A stretch of DNA of 64,000 bases from Klenkia brasiliensis (GCF_900100695.1 NZ_FNCF01000002.1:620001-684000); one strand, 5' to 3'; shown: positions 1 to 7,958, numbered from the stretch's first letter. Numbers and translations: made by a program. Notes: generated by a model from the letters alone, not told the origin.

Positions 1-179
1 TCGACGTTCTCGCGCACCGCGTCGATGTGCGCGTCGCCGGCGATGACCAGGTCGGCCAGGGCCACGTCGGCGTCCAGCAGGGCGGTGGTGGCCTTGCTCA
101 TCGCCGAGCCCACCGAGTTGGTCATCTCGACCAGGCACGTGGTGATGTCGTCGAGCTCTTCGCGGTAGGTGTCCCGCAT
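1..179 (-). CDS. phoU: PhoU phosphate-signalling regulator (partial, N-terminal part)
   Basis: Only the first ~59 codons lie in the window; the gene continues past position 1. The translation opens MRDTYREELDDITTCLVEM and continues as amphipathic helices (MSKATTALLDADVALAD), the usual N-terminal half of a PhoU domain. PhoU couples the Pst phosphate transporter to the phosphate-sensing histidine kinase and keeps signalling low when phosphate is sufficient. The ATG at 179 has a close GGAGGGGAC ribosome binding site. It is divergent from senX3-regX3, the classic actinobacterial phoU/senX3 arrangement, which supports the identity although most of the protein is not visible. Confidence 0.85.
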   Translation of the reverse strand, partial: MRDTYREELDDITTCLVEMTNSVGSAMSKATTALLDADVALADLVIAGDAHIDAVRENV

Positions 180-313
180 GGTCCCCTCCAGTGCGTCCGC
201 CGGGCACAGCCGGGGGCAGTCGTCGACGGGGCGCGGCGCGGGCCAGGTGGCTGCGGCTCGGCGGCCCCGCCTGCGAGTTTAGGGACCGGCGGAGTTCCGT
301 GGTGGGGCCAGCA

Positions 314-342
314 GGTGAACGCCGGGGCACCGGGCCGTGAAC
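314..342 (-). promoter_or_regulatory. Candidate PHO box (RegX3/PhoP-type direct repeats)
   Basis: On the minus strand two GTTCAC cores (units GTTCACG and GTTCACC) occur 22 bp apart, two turns of an 11-bp repeat, with a degenerate GGTGCCC unit between them in the same register. Actinobacterial PHO boxes are 11-bp direct repeats of a GTTCACC-like unit bound by PhoP or RegX3. The position between phoU and senX3-regX3 fits autoregulation. The middle unit is poor, so this is a candidate. Confidence 0.45.
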
Positions 343-402
343 ACTCCCTCACCCGGGGGGTGATCCGGCCGTCGCCGGGCAGGAACGGGGCCCGGATCGG
401 CC

Positions 403-408
403 TAGCAT
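403..408 (+). promoter_or_regulatory. -10 element of leaderless senX3 promoter
   Basis: TAGCAT matches the actinobacterial TANNNT -10 motif and ends 7 nt before the GTG start of senX3, so transcription would begin at or next to the start codon. No Shine-Dalgarno sequence precedes the GTG, which agrees with a leaderless mRNA. No clear -35 is visible. Confidence 0.5.
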
Positions 409-415
409 CGCCATC

Positions 416-1687
416 GTGCACCCGCTGCTGTGGCTGGCGCTCGGTCTCCTCGTGGGCGGGGCGACCGTCGCCCTGATCGCCCGGGCCCGTCGTCGGGCCA
501 CCGACCCGGACACCTACGAGGACCCGCCGGACTACCTGCCCGGCAGCCCCCCGCCGGTGGACGACGAGACCGTGCTGGCCCGCCGGCTGCTGGACCTGAT
601 GGACCCGGCCGTCGTGCTGCTGGACCTCTACGACTCCGTGCTGCTGGCCAACCCCTCGGCGCGGGCGCTGGGCATCGTGCGGGGCACCCGGCTGCTGGTG
701 CCCGGCCTGGTGGCGGTGGCCCACGAGGTGCGCCGGCACGGCAGCCGCCGCGCCGACGTGCAGCTGCCCGGTGACCTGGTGGGCTCCGGTCCCCGGTTGG
801 TGGGCGTGCACGGCGTGCGGCTGGACAGCGGGCCGGCGCTGGAGCGCGGTCCGGTCGCGCTGGTGCTGCAGGACGTCACCGAGGCCCGCCGGGTGGAGGC
901 GGTGCGGCGGGACTTCGTCGCCAACGTGGGCCACGAGCTGAAGACGCCGGTCGGGGCGCTGGCGCTGCTGGCCGAGGCCACCCAGGGTGCGGCCGACGAC
1001 CCCGAGACCGTGCAGCGCTTCGCCGCCCGGATGACCCACGAGGCCGACCGGCTGTCCCGGCTGGTGCGCGAGCTGATCGACCTGTCCCGGCTGCAGGGCG
1101 CCGAGCCGATGCCCGAGCTGGCCCCGGTCGAGGTCAGCGCCGTGGTGGCCGAGGCGGTCGACCGCACCCGGCTGGCGGCGGTGGCCAAGGGCATCGAGCT
1201 GGCCGTGGGGGAGCAGCCCGACCTCGTCGTCCTGGGCGTGGAGGCGCAGTTGAGCACCGCGGTGACCAACCTGCTGGCCAACGCCGTCGCCTACTCCCCG
1301 GAGGGCACGCGCATCGCGGTCGGCACCCGCGCGCGGTCGGGCTTCGCCGAGATCGCCGTCACCGACTCCGGCATCGGCATCCCGCGGGCCGACCGCGCGC
1401 GGGTGTTCGAGCGCTTCTACCGGGTGGACCAGTCCCGGGCCAGCACCACCGGGGGCACCGGGCTGGGGCTGGCCATCGTCAAGCACGTGGCCACCAACCA
1501 CGGCGGGTCGGTGAGCGTGTGGAGCGAGGAGGGCCTGGGGTCGACCTTCACCCTGCGCGTCCCGCTGGCCCCCGCCCCGGCCGAGCCCGCCGAGGCACCC
1601 ACCGACCCCGCGGGGATCACCCGCGACCGCGTCGACGCGCTCCGCGCCGCCGTCACCGAGGTAGACATGCAGAGAGGACGGACATGA
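416..1687 (+). CDS. senX3: Sensor histidine kinase SenX3 (phosphate response)
   Basis: 423-residue membrane kinase. One hydrophobic segment at residues 2-22, then a PAS-like sensor region (~55-155), then HisKA with phosphoacceptor His173 in the motif NVGHELKTPVG. The ATPase domain shows the N box (NLLANAVAYSPEG), G1 (DSGIGIP) and G2 (GGTGLGLAIV). It would phosphorylate RegX3 when phosphate is limiting. The GTG start at 416 is supported by the leaderless -10 at 403-408. Its stop overlaps the regX3 start by 4 nt (ATGA). Identity rests on domain order, a single N-terminal membrane segment as in mycobacterial SenX3, and the phoU/regX3 neighbours. Confidence 0.9.
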   Translation: MHPLLWLALGLLVGGATVALIARARRRATDPDTYEDPPDYLPGSPPPVDDETVLARRLLDLMDPAVVLLDLYDSVLLANPSARALGIVRGTRLLVPGLVAVAHEVRRHGSRRADVQLPGDLVGSGPRLVGVHGVRLDSGPALERGPVALVLQDVTEARRVEAVRRDFVANVGHELKTPVGALALLAEATQGAADDPETVQRFAARMTHEADRLSRLVRELIDLSRLQGAEPMPELAPVEVSAVVAEAVDRTRLAAVAKGIELAVGEQPDLVVLGVEAQLSTAVTNLLANAVAYSPEGTRIAVGTRARSGFAEIAVTDSGIGIPRADRARVFERFYRVDQSRASTTGGTGLGLAIVKHVATNHGGSVSVWSEEGLGSTFTLRVPLAPAPAEPAEAPTDPAGITRDRVDALRAAVTEVDMQRGRT

Positions 1688-2364
1688 CCCGAGTGCTGGT
1701 GGTGGAGGACGAGGAGTCCTTCTCCGACGCGCTGTCCTACATGCTGCGCCGCGAGGGCTACGAGGCCGTCGTCGCCGGCAACGGGATCGACGCCCTGGCC
1801 GAGTTCGACCGGGGCGGCGCGGACATCGTGCTGCTGGACCTGATGCTGCCGGGCCTGTCGGGCACCGAGGTCTGCCGGACGCTGCGCTCCCGCAGCGCGG
1901 TGCCGATCATCATGCTCACCGCGAAGGACACCGAGATCGACAAGGTCGTCGGTCTGGAGCTCGGCGCCGACGACTACGTGACCAAGCCCTACTCCGCCCG
2001 CGAGCTGCTGGCCCGCATCCGGGCCGTGCTGCGCCGCGGCACCGAGTCCGACCTGCCGCCCGACGCCACCCTGGTCGCCGGCCCCGTGCGGATGGACGTC
2101 GAGCGGCACACCGTGTCCGTCGACGGCGAGACCGTCTCGCTGCCGCTCAAGGAGTTCGACCTGCTGGAGCTGCTGCTGCGCAACGCCGGCAGGGTGCTCA
2201 CCCGCGGCCAGCTGATCGACCGCGTGTGGGGCTCGGACTACGTGGGCGACACCAAGACCCTCGACGTCCACGTCAAGCGCCTGCGCGCCAAGATCGAGCC
2301 CGACCCGGCCACCCCCAAGTGGCTGGTGACCGTGCGGGGCCTGGGCTACAAGTTCGAGAGCTGA
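1684..2364 (+). CDS. regX3: Response regulator RegX3 (OmpR/PhoB family)
   Basis: 226 residues, the usual RegX3 length. Receiver domain at ~1-115 with acidic residues EDE near the N terminus, phosphoacceptor Asp52 (LLDLMLPG) and conserved Lys in VTKPYSARELLARI. C-terminal winged helix at ~130-225 ends RLRAKIE...VRGLGYKFES, typical of OmpR/PhoB DNA-binding domains. It is the partner of SenX3 and binds PHO-box-like repeats to activate phosphate acquisition genes. Translationally coupled to senX3. Followed by a hairpin shared with the convergent DUF3072 gene. Confidence 0.93.
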   Translation: MTRVLVVEDEESFSDALSYMLRREGYEAVVAGNGIDALAEFDRGGADIVLLDLMLPGLSGTEVCRTLRSRSAVPIIMLTAKDTEIDKVVGLELGADDYVTKPYSARELLARIRAVLRRGTESDLPPDATLVAGPVRMDVERHTVSVDGETVSLPLKEFDLLELLLRNAGRVLTRGQLIDRVWGSDYVGDTKTLDVHVKRLRAKIEPDPATPKWLVTVRGLGYKFES

Positions 2365-2366
2365 GC

Positions 2367-2384
2367 GGGCCGGGGGACCGGCCC
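2367..2384. terminator. Hairpin between convergent regX3 and DUF3072 gene
   Basis: Perfect 7-bp stem GGGCCGG/CCGGCCC with a GGGA loop in the 25-bp gap between two convergent stop codons. There is no U tract. The placement suits a bidirectional terminator in a GC-rich genome. Confidence 0.4.
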
Positions 2385-2389
2385 CGGGG

Positions 2390-2617
2390 TCAGGCCCCGC
2401 GGCCGGTCTCGTCCTGCAGCTCGTCGATCTTCATCGAGGCCTCGGCCTTGGTGAGCTCGTCGGGGACCTCCTCGCCGGCCTGCTGGGCCAGCGTGGACAG
2501 GTAGCTCTTCTGCGCCCCGGTGGCCGGCTCGTCGCCGGTCACCCAGTCGTGCGGGTCCTTCTCGGCCGTGGGGTCGCCGGGCTGGCCGGAGTTGACGATG
2601 TCGTCTGCGTCGCTCAT
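2390..2617 (-). CDS. DUF3072 domain protein
   Basis: 75 residues, acidic and hydrophilic. The segments DPTAEKDPHDWVTGDEP, TGAQKSYLSTLAQQAGEEVP and LTKAEASMKIDELQ match the DUF3072 family, common in actinobacteria and some proteobacteria. The second half resembles a small SAP-like helical module, but no activity is established. The ATG at 2617 has no Shine-Dalgarno; a TANNNT -10 (TAGCTT) ends 7 nt upstream, so it is probably leaderless. Convergent with regX3. The upstream 72-residue gene ends 10 nt away on the same strand. Confidence 0.8.
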   Translation of the reverse strand: MSDADDIVNSGQPGDPTAEKDPHDWVTGDEPATGAQKSYLSTLAQQAGEEVPDELTKAEASMKIDELQDETGRGA

Positions 2618-2624
2618 GTGTTCG

Positions 2625-2630
2625 AAGCTA
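2625..2630 (-). promoter_or_regulatory. -10 element of leaderless DUF3072 promoter
   Basis: TAGCTT on the minus strand, 7 nt before the ATG of the DUF3072 gene. Its first three bases are also the TAG stop of the preceding 72-codon gene, so the promoter abuts that gene's end. Confidence 0.5.
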
Positions 2631-2846
2631 CGCGGGGACGCGCCGGTCCGCGCGTCGACCGCAGGCGACCCGGGCGCGGGCCTCCTCGATCCGCCGTCCG
2701 GTGAGGTAGACGTGGTCGCCGCCGCAGGGGCAGGCGACGGCGACCGCGACCACGCCGGGCCGGGTGCGGGGGTCGGCGACGGGACGGACGAGCCGGTCGG
2801 CGACGAGCTCGTCGGCGCCGGTGGTGGGGCAGGTGATCAGCAGCAT
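2628..2846 (-). CDS. Small hypothetical protein with zinc-ribbon-like cysteines
   Basis: 72 residues starting MLLITCPTTGADELV. Cysteines occur as CPTTG near the N terminus and CPCGGDHVYLTGRR in the middle, resembling a small treble-clef or zinc-ribbon fold; a further cysteine follows near the C terminus (VACGRR). I do not recognise the family. It lies upstream of the DUF3072 gene on the same strand and divergent from the GlxA-type regulator. Third codon positions are GC-rich as in real genes here. The ATG has only a weak upstream CAGGCT hexamer and no clear Shine-Dalgarno, so expression is uncertain. It could be involved in metal binding; that is inference from the cysteines only. Confidence 0.5.
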   Translation of the reverse strand: MLLITCPTTGADELVADRLVRPVADPRTRPGVVAVAVACPCGGDHVYLTGRRIEEARARVACGRRADRRVPA

Positions 2847-2927
2847 GCGGGCAGCCTGGCGCGGGAGCGGAGCACCCACGAGTGGCAGGGATGACCACGA
2901 ACACCGATTTCCTGCCATGCTGTCCCG

Positions 2928-3989
2928 GTGAGCGCCCCCGTCGTCGTCAGCGTCCTGGCCGGCAACGGCACCCTCGGCGCGTTCGGGCTCGGCTCGGCCA
3001 GCGAGGTGTTCGGCTACGACCACACCCGCTTCGGCCTGCCGCGCTTCGACTACGCGCTGGTCGCCGAGCAGCCGGGCCCGGTGCGCACCGACACCGGGCT
3101 GACGGTGCTGGTCGAGCACGGCCTGGACCGGCTGGCGGTCTCCGACGTCGTGGTGGTCACCGCCCAGCACGAGGCCGACCGCCGCTGCCCGCCCGCGGTG
3201 CTCGCCGCGCTGCGCGCCGCCGCCGCCCGGGGTGCCCAGCTGATCAGCCACTGCAGCGGGGCGTTCGTGCTCGCCGAGGCCGGGCTGCTGGACGGCCGCC
3301 GGGCCACCACGCACTGGCGGATGGCCGACGAGCTCGCCGCGCGCTTCCCCGCGGTGGACGTCGACCCCCGGGTGCTCTACGTCGACGAGGGCCGCATCAT
3401 CACCGGCGCCGGGACCGCCGCCGGGGTCGACGCCCTGCTGCACTGGGTCCGCCGCGAGTACGGGCCCGGGCCGGCGAACGCGCTGGCCCGGGAGATGGTG
3501 GTGCCCGCCCACCGCGACGGCGGGCAGGCGCAGTACGTGGACACCCCGGTGCCGCGGTGCGAGGACGACCTGCTGGGCGTGGTGCTGGCCTGGGCACAGG
3601 AGCACCTGGCCGAGGACCTCACCGTCGACCTGCTGGCCCGCCGGGCGCTGATGAGCCCGCGCACCTTCGCCCGGCGGTTCCGCGCCACCACCGGCACCAC
3701 CCCGCACGCCTGGCTGCTCGCCCGGCGGCTGGCCGCCGCGGAGACGCTGCTGGCCGACACCGACGTCCCCGTCGAGGAGGTCGCCCGGCTGGCCGGGTTC
3801 GGCACCGCGGCCGGGCTGCGCGAGCACTTCGCCCGCCGGCGCGGCATCAGCCCGCGGGCCTACCGGCAGGCCTTCGGCACCCGGCTGGGATCAGGTGGGG
3901 CGGCGGCGGTGCAGCTCGACGGGCACCGGGCTGGCCGGGTGCGGGGCCACCAGCCCCAGGTCGAGCCGGGCGTGGGCCAGCCGGCGTAG
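2928..3989 (+). CDS. GlxA-family transcriptional regulator (DJ-1/PfpI + AraC HTH)
   Basis: 353 residues. The N-terminal DJ-1/PfpI-like domain (~1-180) carries the nucleophile-elbow motif [19 protein letters not shown]. Two AraC-type helix-turn-helix motifs follow at ~225-325 ([22 protein letters not shown] and [20 protein letters not shown], ending [11 protein letters not shown]). These proteins sense small molecules through the DJ-1-like domain and activate catabolic or stress genes. The last ~30 residues are low complexity and overlap the convergent Rv0495c-like gene by 99 nt. The GTG start is the first in frame after an AT-richer stretch; no strong Shine-Dalgarno is present. The target genes are not apparent. 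Confidence 0.8.
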   Translation: MSAPVVVSVLAGNGTLGAFGLGSASEVFGYDHTRFGLPRFDYALVAEQPGPVRTDTGLTVLVEHGLDRLAVSDVVVVTAQHEADRRCPPAVLAALRAAAARGAQLISHCSGAFVLAEAGLLDGRRATTHWRMADELAARFPAVDVDPRVLYVDEGRIITGAGTAAGVDALLHWVRREYGPGPANALAREMVVPAHRDGGQAQYVDTPVPRCEDDLLGVVLAWAQEHLAEDLTVDLLARRALMSPRTFARRFRATTGTTPHAWLLARRLAAAETLLADTDVPVEEVARLAGFGTAAGLREHFARRRGISPRAYRQAFGTRLGSGGAAAVQLDGHRAGRVRGHQPQVEPGVGQPA

Positions 3990-4688
3990 CTCGGCGTAGG
4001 CCGTGGCGCCCAGCAGCTCGGTCAGCTCCGGGGCGTAGGTGTCCACCAGCGGTTCGGCGGCCACGTGCGCGACCGGCGACCCGGTGCACCACCAGTGCAG
4101 GTCGTGCCCGCCCGGGCCCCACCCGCGCCGGTCGAACTCCCCGATGGTGCTGACCAGCACCCGGGTGTCGTCGGGCCGGTCCACCCACTCCTGCTCCCGG
4201 CGCACGGGCAGCTGCCAGCACACGTCGGGCTTGGTCTCCAGCGGGTGCCGGCCGGTGCGCAGCGCGAGCGCGTGCAGGGCGCAGCCGCCGCCCCCGGGGA
4301 AGTCCGGCCGGTTGTTGAACACGCAGACCCCGTCGACCACCCGGGTGCGCAGCGCCGCCTCGCCGTCCTCCTCGTCCAGGGCGTCGGGCTCGGTCCAGTC
4401 GGTGGCCCACTCCCCGCGGCGCTGCCAGTCGGCGTCGGTGAGCTCCTCGACCGCCGACGCCACCCGGGCCAGGTCGTCGGTGTCGGTGAAGAACGCCCCG
4501 TGGTTGCAGCAGCCGTCCTGTGCGCGACCGGCCACCACACCGGCGCACCCGCGGCCGAACACGCAGGTCCAGGCGGAGGTCAGCCAGGTCAGGTCGGCCC
4601 GCACCCGGTGCTCGGGGTCGGCCGGGTCGGTGAACTCCAGCCACTCGCGGGCGTGGTCGGGGTCGACTTCCTCCGGCGGTGGCTGCAC
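3891..4688 (-). CDS. Cysteine-cluster conserved protein (Rv0495c-like)
   Basis: 265 residues. Two cysteine-rich stretches stand out: CVFGRGC followed by GCCNHGAFF, and VCVFNNRPD...GGGGCALH...KPDVCWQLP. This spacing resembles metal- or Fe-S-binding YkgJ/DUF3109-type proteins. The gene lies back to back with ppx, just as Rv0495c precedes ppx1 in Mycobacterium, which supports orthology. GTG at 4688 is chosen because a start farther upstream would run into the 57-bp divergent promoter region. The C-terminal coding end overlaps the GlxA gene in antisense. The biochemical role is unknown; cofactor binding is inference from the cysteines. Confidence 0.7.
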   Translation of the reverse strand: MQPPPEEVDPDHAREWLEFTDPADPEHRVRADLTWLTSAWTCVFGRGCAGVVAGRAQDGCCNHGAFFTDTDDLARVASAVEELTDADWQRRGEWATDWTEPDALDEEDGEAALRTRVVDGVCVFNNRPDFPGGGGCALHALALRTGRHPLETKPDVCWQLPVRREQEWVDRPDDTRVLVSTIGEFDRRGWGPGGHDLHWWCTGSPVAHVAAEPLVDTYAPELTELLGATAYAELRRLAHARLDLGLVAPHPASPVPVELHRRRPT

Positions 4689-4745
4689 GGGTGCCAGTCC
4701 ACCACGTGCCCGCGGTCGGGGGGCGACCCGGCAGACTGTCCGACC

Positions 4746-5690
4746 ATGCGGCTGGGAGTGCTCGACGTCGGCTCGAACACCGTTCACCTGCTCGTCGTCG
4801 ACGCGCACGTCGGCGCGCACCCGACCCCGGCGCACTCGGACAAGTCGGTGCTCCGGCTGGCCGAGCACGTCGGCCCCGACGGCGAGCTGTCCAAGGCGGG
4901 GGAGAAGGCCCTGCTGGCCGCGGTCCGCCGGGCCCGCGAGGTGGCCACCGAGTCCGGTTGCGAGGAGCTGCTGGCCTTCGTCACCTCGGCCATCCGCGAG
5001 GCCACCAACGGGGCCAAGGTGCTGGAGCGGGTGGTCGAGGCCACCGGCGTGCAGCTGCAGGTGCTCAGCGGCGAGGACGAGGCCCGGCTGACGTTCCTCG
5101 CCGTCCGGCGCTGGTTCGGGTGGAGCGCCGGGCGGCTGCTCGTGCTCGACATCGGCGGCGGGTCGCTCGAGCTGGCCACCGGCGTCGACGAGGACCCCGA
5201 CGTCGCCCTCTCGGTGCCGCTGGGCGCCGGCCGGATGACCCGCCGGTACCTGCCCGACGCGCAGGCCGGGCGCCGTCCCGACCTCGCCGCGCTGGGCGAG
5301 CTGGACGAGCACGCCGCCCGCCTGCTGGCGCCCGCGGCCCGCCGGCTGGCCGCCGCCGGCCAGCCCGACCTGGTCGCGGCGACGTCGAAGACCTTCCGCA
5401 CGCTGGCCCGGCTCACCGGCGCCGCGCCCTACTCGGCCGGGCTCCGCGTGCCCCGGCAGCTGACCGCCGTCGGTCTGGAGCAGCTGGTCGGCTTCGTGTC
5501 GCGGATCGACTCCTCCGCGCTGGCCGAGCTGCAGGGCGTCTCGGTCGACCGGGCGCACCAGGTGCCGGCCGGCGCGGTCGTGGCGCGCGCCGCGATGCGC
5601 GCCGTCGGGGCCCCCCTCGTGGCAATCTGCCCCTGGGCGCTGCGCGAGGGCGTCATCCTGCGACGGCTGGACGGGCTGGAGGGCGCATGA
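4746..5690 (+). CDS. ppx: Exopolyphosphatase / guanosine pentaphosphate phosphatase (Ppx/GppA)
   Basis: 314 residues, the short single-unit type seen as Ppx1 in mycobacteria. Ribonuclease-H/actin-like fold motifs are visible: phosphate-1 loop [14 protein letters not shown] at the N terminus, [11 protein letters not shown] in the middle and the phosphate-2 loop [13 protein letters not shown]. It hydrolyses terminal phosphates of polyphosphate and possibly the pentaphosphate alarmone. This fits the phosphate-signalling neighbours senX3-regX3. The short length means no C-terminal HD domain. The ATG is separated from the divergent gene by 57 bp. Its stop overlaps the next start by 4 nt (ATGA), indicating translational coupling. 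Confidence 0.9.
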   Translation: MRLGVLDVGSNTVHLLVVDAHVGAHPTPAHSDKSVLRLAEHVGPDGELSKAGEKALLAAVRRAREVATESGCEELLAFVTSAIREATNGAKVLERVVEATGVQLQVLSGEDEARLTFLAVRRWFGWSAGRLLVLDIGGGSLELATGVDEDPDVALSVPLGAGRMTRRYLPDAQAGRRPDLAALGELDEHAARLLAPAARRLAAAGQPDLVAATSKTFRTLARLTGAAPYSAGLRVPRQLTAVGLEQLVGFVSRIDSSALAELQGVSVDRAHQVPAGAVVARAAMRAVGAPLVAICPWALREGVILRRLDGLEGA

Positions 5691-6457
5691 GCGACGCCGA
5701 CCACTCCGTCCGCTCGCTCGCGGAGATCCTGCGCGAGCACGGGCTGGAGTCCGAGGCCGGCACCCGGCCGGGCACGACCGGTCCGGTCCGGCCCAAGCGC
5801 CGCCGCACCGTCGAGGAGACCGCCGCCGCCAAGGCCGCCGGCCGGCCCGCCACGGGCGACCGGGCCGACGACACCGGGCGCGACGCGTCGCGGGCGACCA
5901 CCCCGCCGCCCCCCGTCGACGCCAAGGCGCCCCCGTCCCGCGGGGACGGCGGCTCCCGCTTCGGCCGCCGGCGCGCACCCGAGCCGGCGCCGGCCACCGT
6001 CGAGCAGCCGGTCGCCGGCGAGCCGGCCCCCTCCACCGCGGCCATCCCCGGCCTGCGCACCGGCCGCACCCCGGTCGGCGGGCGGTCGGGCTCGGAGCCG
6101 GTGCCCACCACCGGGCCCATCCCCAAGGTCGTGCTGCCCAAGGACGAGCCGACCGGTGCCGAGCCGCTCAGCGCCCCCCAGGCCGCCGTCGCCTGGGCGC
6201 GGTTCGCCGGCGAGCTGGTGGTGGCCCTCGCCGTGGGCGTCGGCCTCTACTACCTGTTCACCGTGCTGTGGGAGCTGCAGCCCTACGTCGCGGTCGTCGC
6301 CGCGCCGCTGGCCATCACCGGCCTGGTGGGCGGGGCGGCGGCCTGGCGGCAGCGGCAGGGCCAGGGCCAGCTCGGCCTGTGGGTGCTGCTGGTGCTGCTG
6401 TTCGCCGGGACGCTGCTGTGCGTCGTCCCCGCGGCGGGTCTGCTCTCCGGGGGCTGA
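5687..6457 (+). CDS. Membrane protein with long disordered N-terminal region (Rv0497-like)
   Basis: 256 residues. The first ~165 residues are hydrophilic and rich in Pro, Arg, Ala and Gly (disordered), beginning with a conserved-looking [14 protein letters not shown] helix. The C-terminal ~90 residues hold three hydrophobic segments ([59 protein letters not shown]). Position between ppx and proC matches Rv0497, a conserved mycobacterial membrane protein of unknown role. The start overlaps the ppx stop, so the two are co-translated. No enzymatic motif is visible. Confidence 0.72.
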   Translation: MSDADHSVRSLAEILREHGLESEAGTRPGTTGPVRPKRRRTVEETAAAKAAGRPATGDRADDTGRDASRATTPPPPVDAKAPPSRGDGGSRFGRRRAPEPAPATVEQPVAGEPAPSTAAIPGLRTGRTPVGGRSGSEPVPTTGPIPKVVLPKDEPTGAEPLSAPQAAVAWARFAGELVVALAVGVGLYYLFTVLWELQPYVAVVAAPLAITGLVGGAAAWRQRQGQGQLGLWVLLVLLFAGTLLCVVPAAGLLSGG

Positions 6458-6479
6458 CCCACCGGCGGCACGGGGCCGC

Positions 6480-6485
6480 TAGCGT
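6480..6485 (+). promoter_or_regulatory. -10 element of leaderless proC promoter
   Basis: TAGCGT, a TANNNT hexamer, lies 8 nt before the GTG start of proC in the 36-bp gap after the membrane-protein gene. No ribosome binding site precedes the GTG, which supports leaderless initiation. Confidence 0.5.
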
Positions 6486-6493
6486 TCCCGGGC

Positions 6494-7324
6494 GTGAGCA
6501 GCGCACCCACCCCGCAGCGTTCCGGGCTCGCCGTCGTCGGCGGCGGCAAGATCGGCGAGGCCCTGGTCTCCGGGCTGGTCCGCCGGCCCGGCGCCGCCGA
6601 GGGCATCGTCGTCGTCGAGCGCAGCCCCGAGCGGGCCGCCGAGCTGGTCTCCCGGCACGGCGTGCGGGCCCTGGACCTCGCCGGCGCGGCCGCGGCCTGC
6701 CGGGTGCTGCTCATCGCGGTCAAGCCGCAGGACGTCGACGCCTTGCTCGCCGACCTCGCCCCGCACGTGGACACCGGCCACCTGGTCGTCTCCGTCGCCG
6801 CCGGCGTGCCCACGTCTCGCGTCGAGGCCGCGCTGCCCGCGGGGGTCCCGGTGGTGCGGGTCATGCCGAACACCCCGGCGCTGGTGGACGAGGGCATGAG
6901 CGTGCTGTCGGCGGGGGCGCACGCGGGCGCGACCGACCTCGACGAGGCCGAGGAGCTGCTGTCGGCGGTGGGCCAGGTCCGCCGGGTGCCGGAGAAGCAG
7001 CAGGACGCCGTCACCGCGCTGTCGGGCAGCGGCCCCGCGTACTTCTTCTACCTCGTGGAGGCCATGGTCGACGCGGGCATCCTGCTCGGCCTGCCCCGGG
7101 CGCTGGCCGCCGACCTCATCGTGCAGACCGCCCTGGGGGCGGCCACCATGCTGCGCGACTCCGGGGAGCACCCCGTGCAGCTGCGCGAGGCGGTCACCAG
7201 CCCGGGCGGGACGACGATCGCGGCCATCCGCGAGCTCGAGCGGCACGGGGTCCGGGCGGCCCTGATCGCGGCCATCGAGGCCGCGCACGACCGCTCGGTG
7301 GAGCTCGGCCGCCCGGCGGAATGA
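6494..7324 (+). CDS. proC: Pyrroline-5-carboxylate reductase
   Basis: 276 residues, full length for ProC. N-terminal Rossmann motif LAVVGGGKIGEALVSGL, the segment LLIAVKPQDVD, then VVRVMPNTPALVDEGM, and the C-terminal signature TALSGSGPAYFFYLVEAM followed by AVTSPGGTTIAAIRELE. It catalyses the NAD(P)H-dependent last step of proline synthesis. The gene is in the conserved order ppx, membrane protein, proC, HTH protein, bTHX. Leaderless initiation at GTG 6494 is likely. An inverted repeat at 7354-7384 follows the stop. Confidence 0.95.
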   Translation: MSSAPTPQRSGLAVVGGGKIGEALVSGLVRRPGAAEGIVVVERSPERAAELVSRHGVRALDLAGAAAACRVLLIAVKPQDVDALLADLAPHVDTGHLVVSVAAGVPTSRVEAALPAGVPVVRVMPNTPALVDEGMSVLSAGAHAGATDLDEAEELLSAVGQVRRVPEKQQDAVTALSGSGPAYFFYLVEAMVDAGILLGLPRALAADLIVQTALGAATMLRDSGEHPVQLREAVTSPGGTTIAAIRELERHGVRAALIAAIEAAHDRSVELGRPAE

Positions 7325-7353
7325 CATTTTTGTAGTTCCCTCACGGAGGGTGA

Positions 7354-7384
7354 GTGCACAACGGCGGCGCGTTTCGTTGTGCAC
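7354..7384. terminator. 10-bp inverted repeat after proC (terminator or operator)
   Basis: GTGCACAACG and CGTTGTGCAC form perfect 10-bp arms around an 11-nt spacer, 30 nt after the proC stop. This could be the proC terminator, although no U tract follows. It also opens the repeat-rich region before the HTH gene and could be a protein-binding site. Confidence 0.45.
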
Positions 7385-7389
7385 CCTTG

Positions 7390-7407
7390 ACGGCGACATG
7401 TCGCCGT
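7390..7407. repeat. 18-bp perfect palindrome upstream of HTH gene
   Basis: ACGGCGACATGTCGCCGT is a perfect palindrome. It is immediately followed by a tandem GCCGTGTC repeat (7403-7418) and then TGTCGACA at 7415-7422. TGTCGACA recurs at 7463-7470. Together these look like operator elements for the promoter of the HTH gene. Confidence 0.55.
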
Positions 7408-7533
7408 GTCGCCGTGTCGACATGTCATAGACGCCCCGTGAACAAGCGAGCACTGTCAGTCGTGTCGACAAGTGACCAGGACGGACCGGTCCGCCTGTTC
7501 GTTTCACCCATCGCTTCTGTCCCACCAGGCCCC

Positions 7534-7539
7534 TAACGT
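7534..7539 (+). promoter_or_regulatory. Candidate -10 for the HTH (BldC/excisionase-type) gene
   Basis: TAACGT fits TANNNT and would give a 5' leader of about 75 nt before the ATG at 7620. The rest of the 295-bp intergenic region 7325-7619 holds an AT-richer patch just after proC, the palindromes above and no credible ORF. Confidence 0.35.
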
Positions 7540-7619
7540 TTCTCCCAGCACGCACGTGACCCGACCGACGGTGGGGAAGCCGACGGCCTCGATGCGTGCA
7601 CCAGCGGAGGAGAACGACG

Positions 7620-7958
7620 ATGACCATGCCCCAGCGCGCCTACCAGGTCCGCCCCGCCCAGCCCGGCCCCCGGCCCGTCGGCCGCCCGGTCCAGGCCGCG
7701 GCCGTCGCCCGCCCGGTCCCCGCGGCCCACCCGGCCGCCGCGCCGGTGAACCGTCAGGCCCCGGCCGCCCCGCAGCGCTCGGCCGTCACCTTCCTGACCG
7801 TCGCCGAGGTCGCCGCGATGATGCGCGTGTCCAAGATGACCGTGTACCGCCTCGTGCACGGCGGCGAGCTGTCCGCCGTCCGCGTCGGCCGGTCCTTCCG
7901 GGTGCCCGAGCGCGCCGTCCAGGACTACCTGCGCGACGCCTACACCGACATCGCCTGA
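7620..7958 (+). CDS. Helix-turn-helix DNA-binding protein (excisionase/MerR-like, Rv0500A type)
   Basis: 112 residues. The N-terminal ~50 residues are Pro/Ala/Arg-rich and probably disordered. The C-terminal ~60 hold a winged-helix excisionase-type domain: FLTVAEVAAMMRVSKMTVYR, then GELSAVRVGRSFRVPERAVQDYL. Orthologues sit between proC and the bTHX gene across actinobacteria (Rv0500A; the BldC-like protein near SCO3328). It probably binds DNA cooperatively and regulates transcription, possibly its own palindrome-rich promoter (inference). The ATG at 7620 is chosen over the GTG at 7596 because GGAGGAG at 7606-7612 is spaced correctly. Confidence 0.82.
   Translation: MTMPQRAYQVRPAQPGPRPVGRPVQAAAVARPVPAAHPAAAPVNRQAPAAPQRSAVTFLTVAEVAAMMRVSKMTVYRLVHGGELSAVRVGRSFRVPERAVQDYLRDAYTDIA

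Noticed and set aside
7596-7619. GTG 7596 as start of the HTH protein
   Set aside because: The GGAGGAG ribosome binding site at 7606-7612 lies downstream of it and fits ATG 7620.
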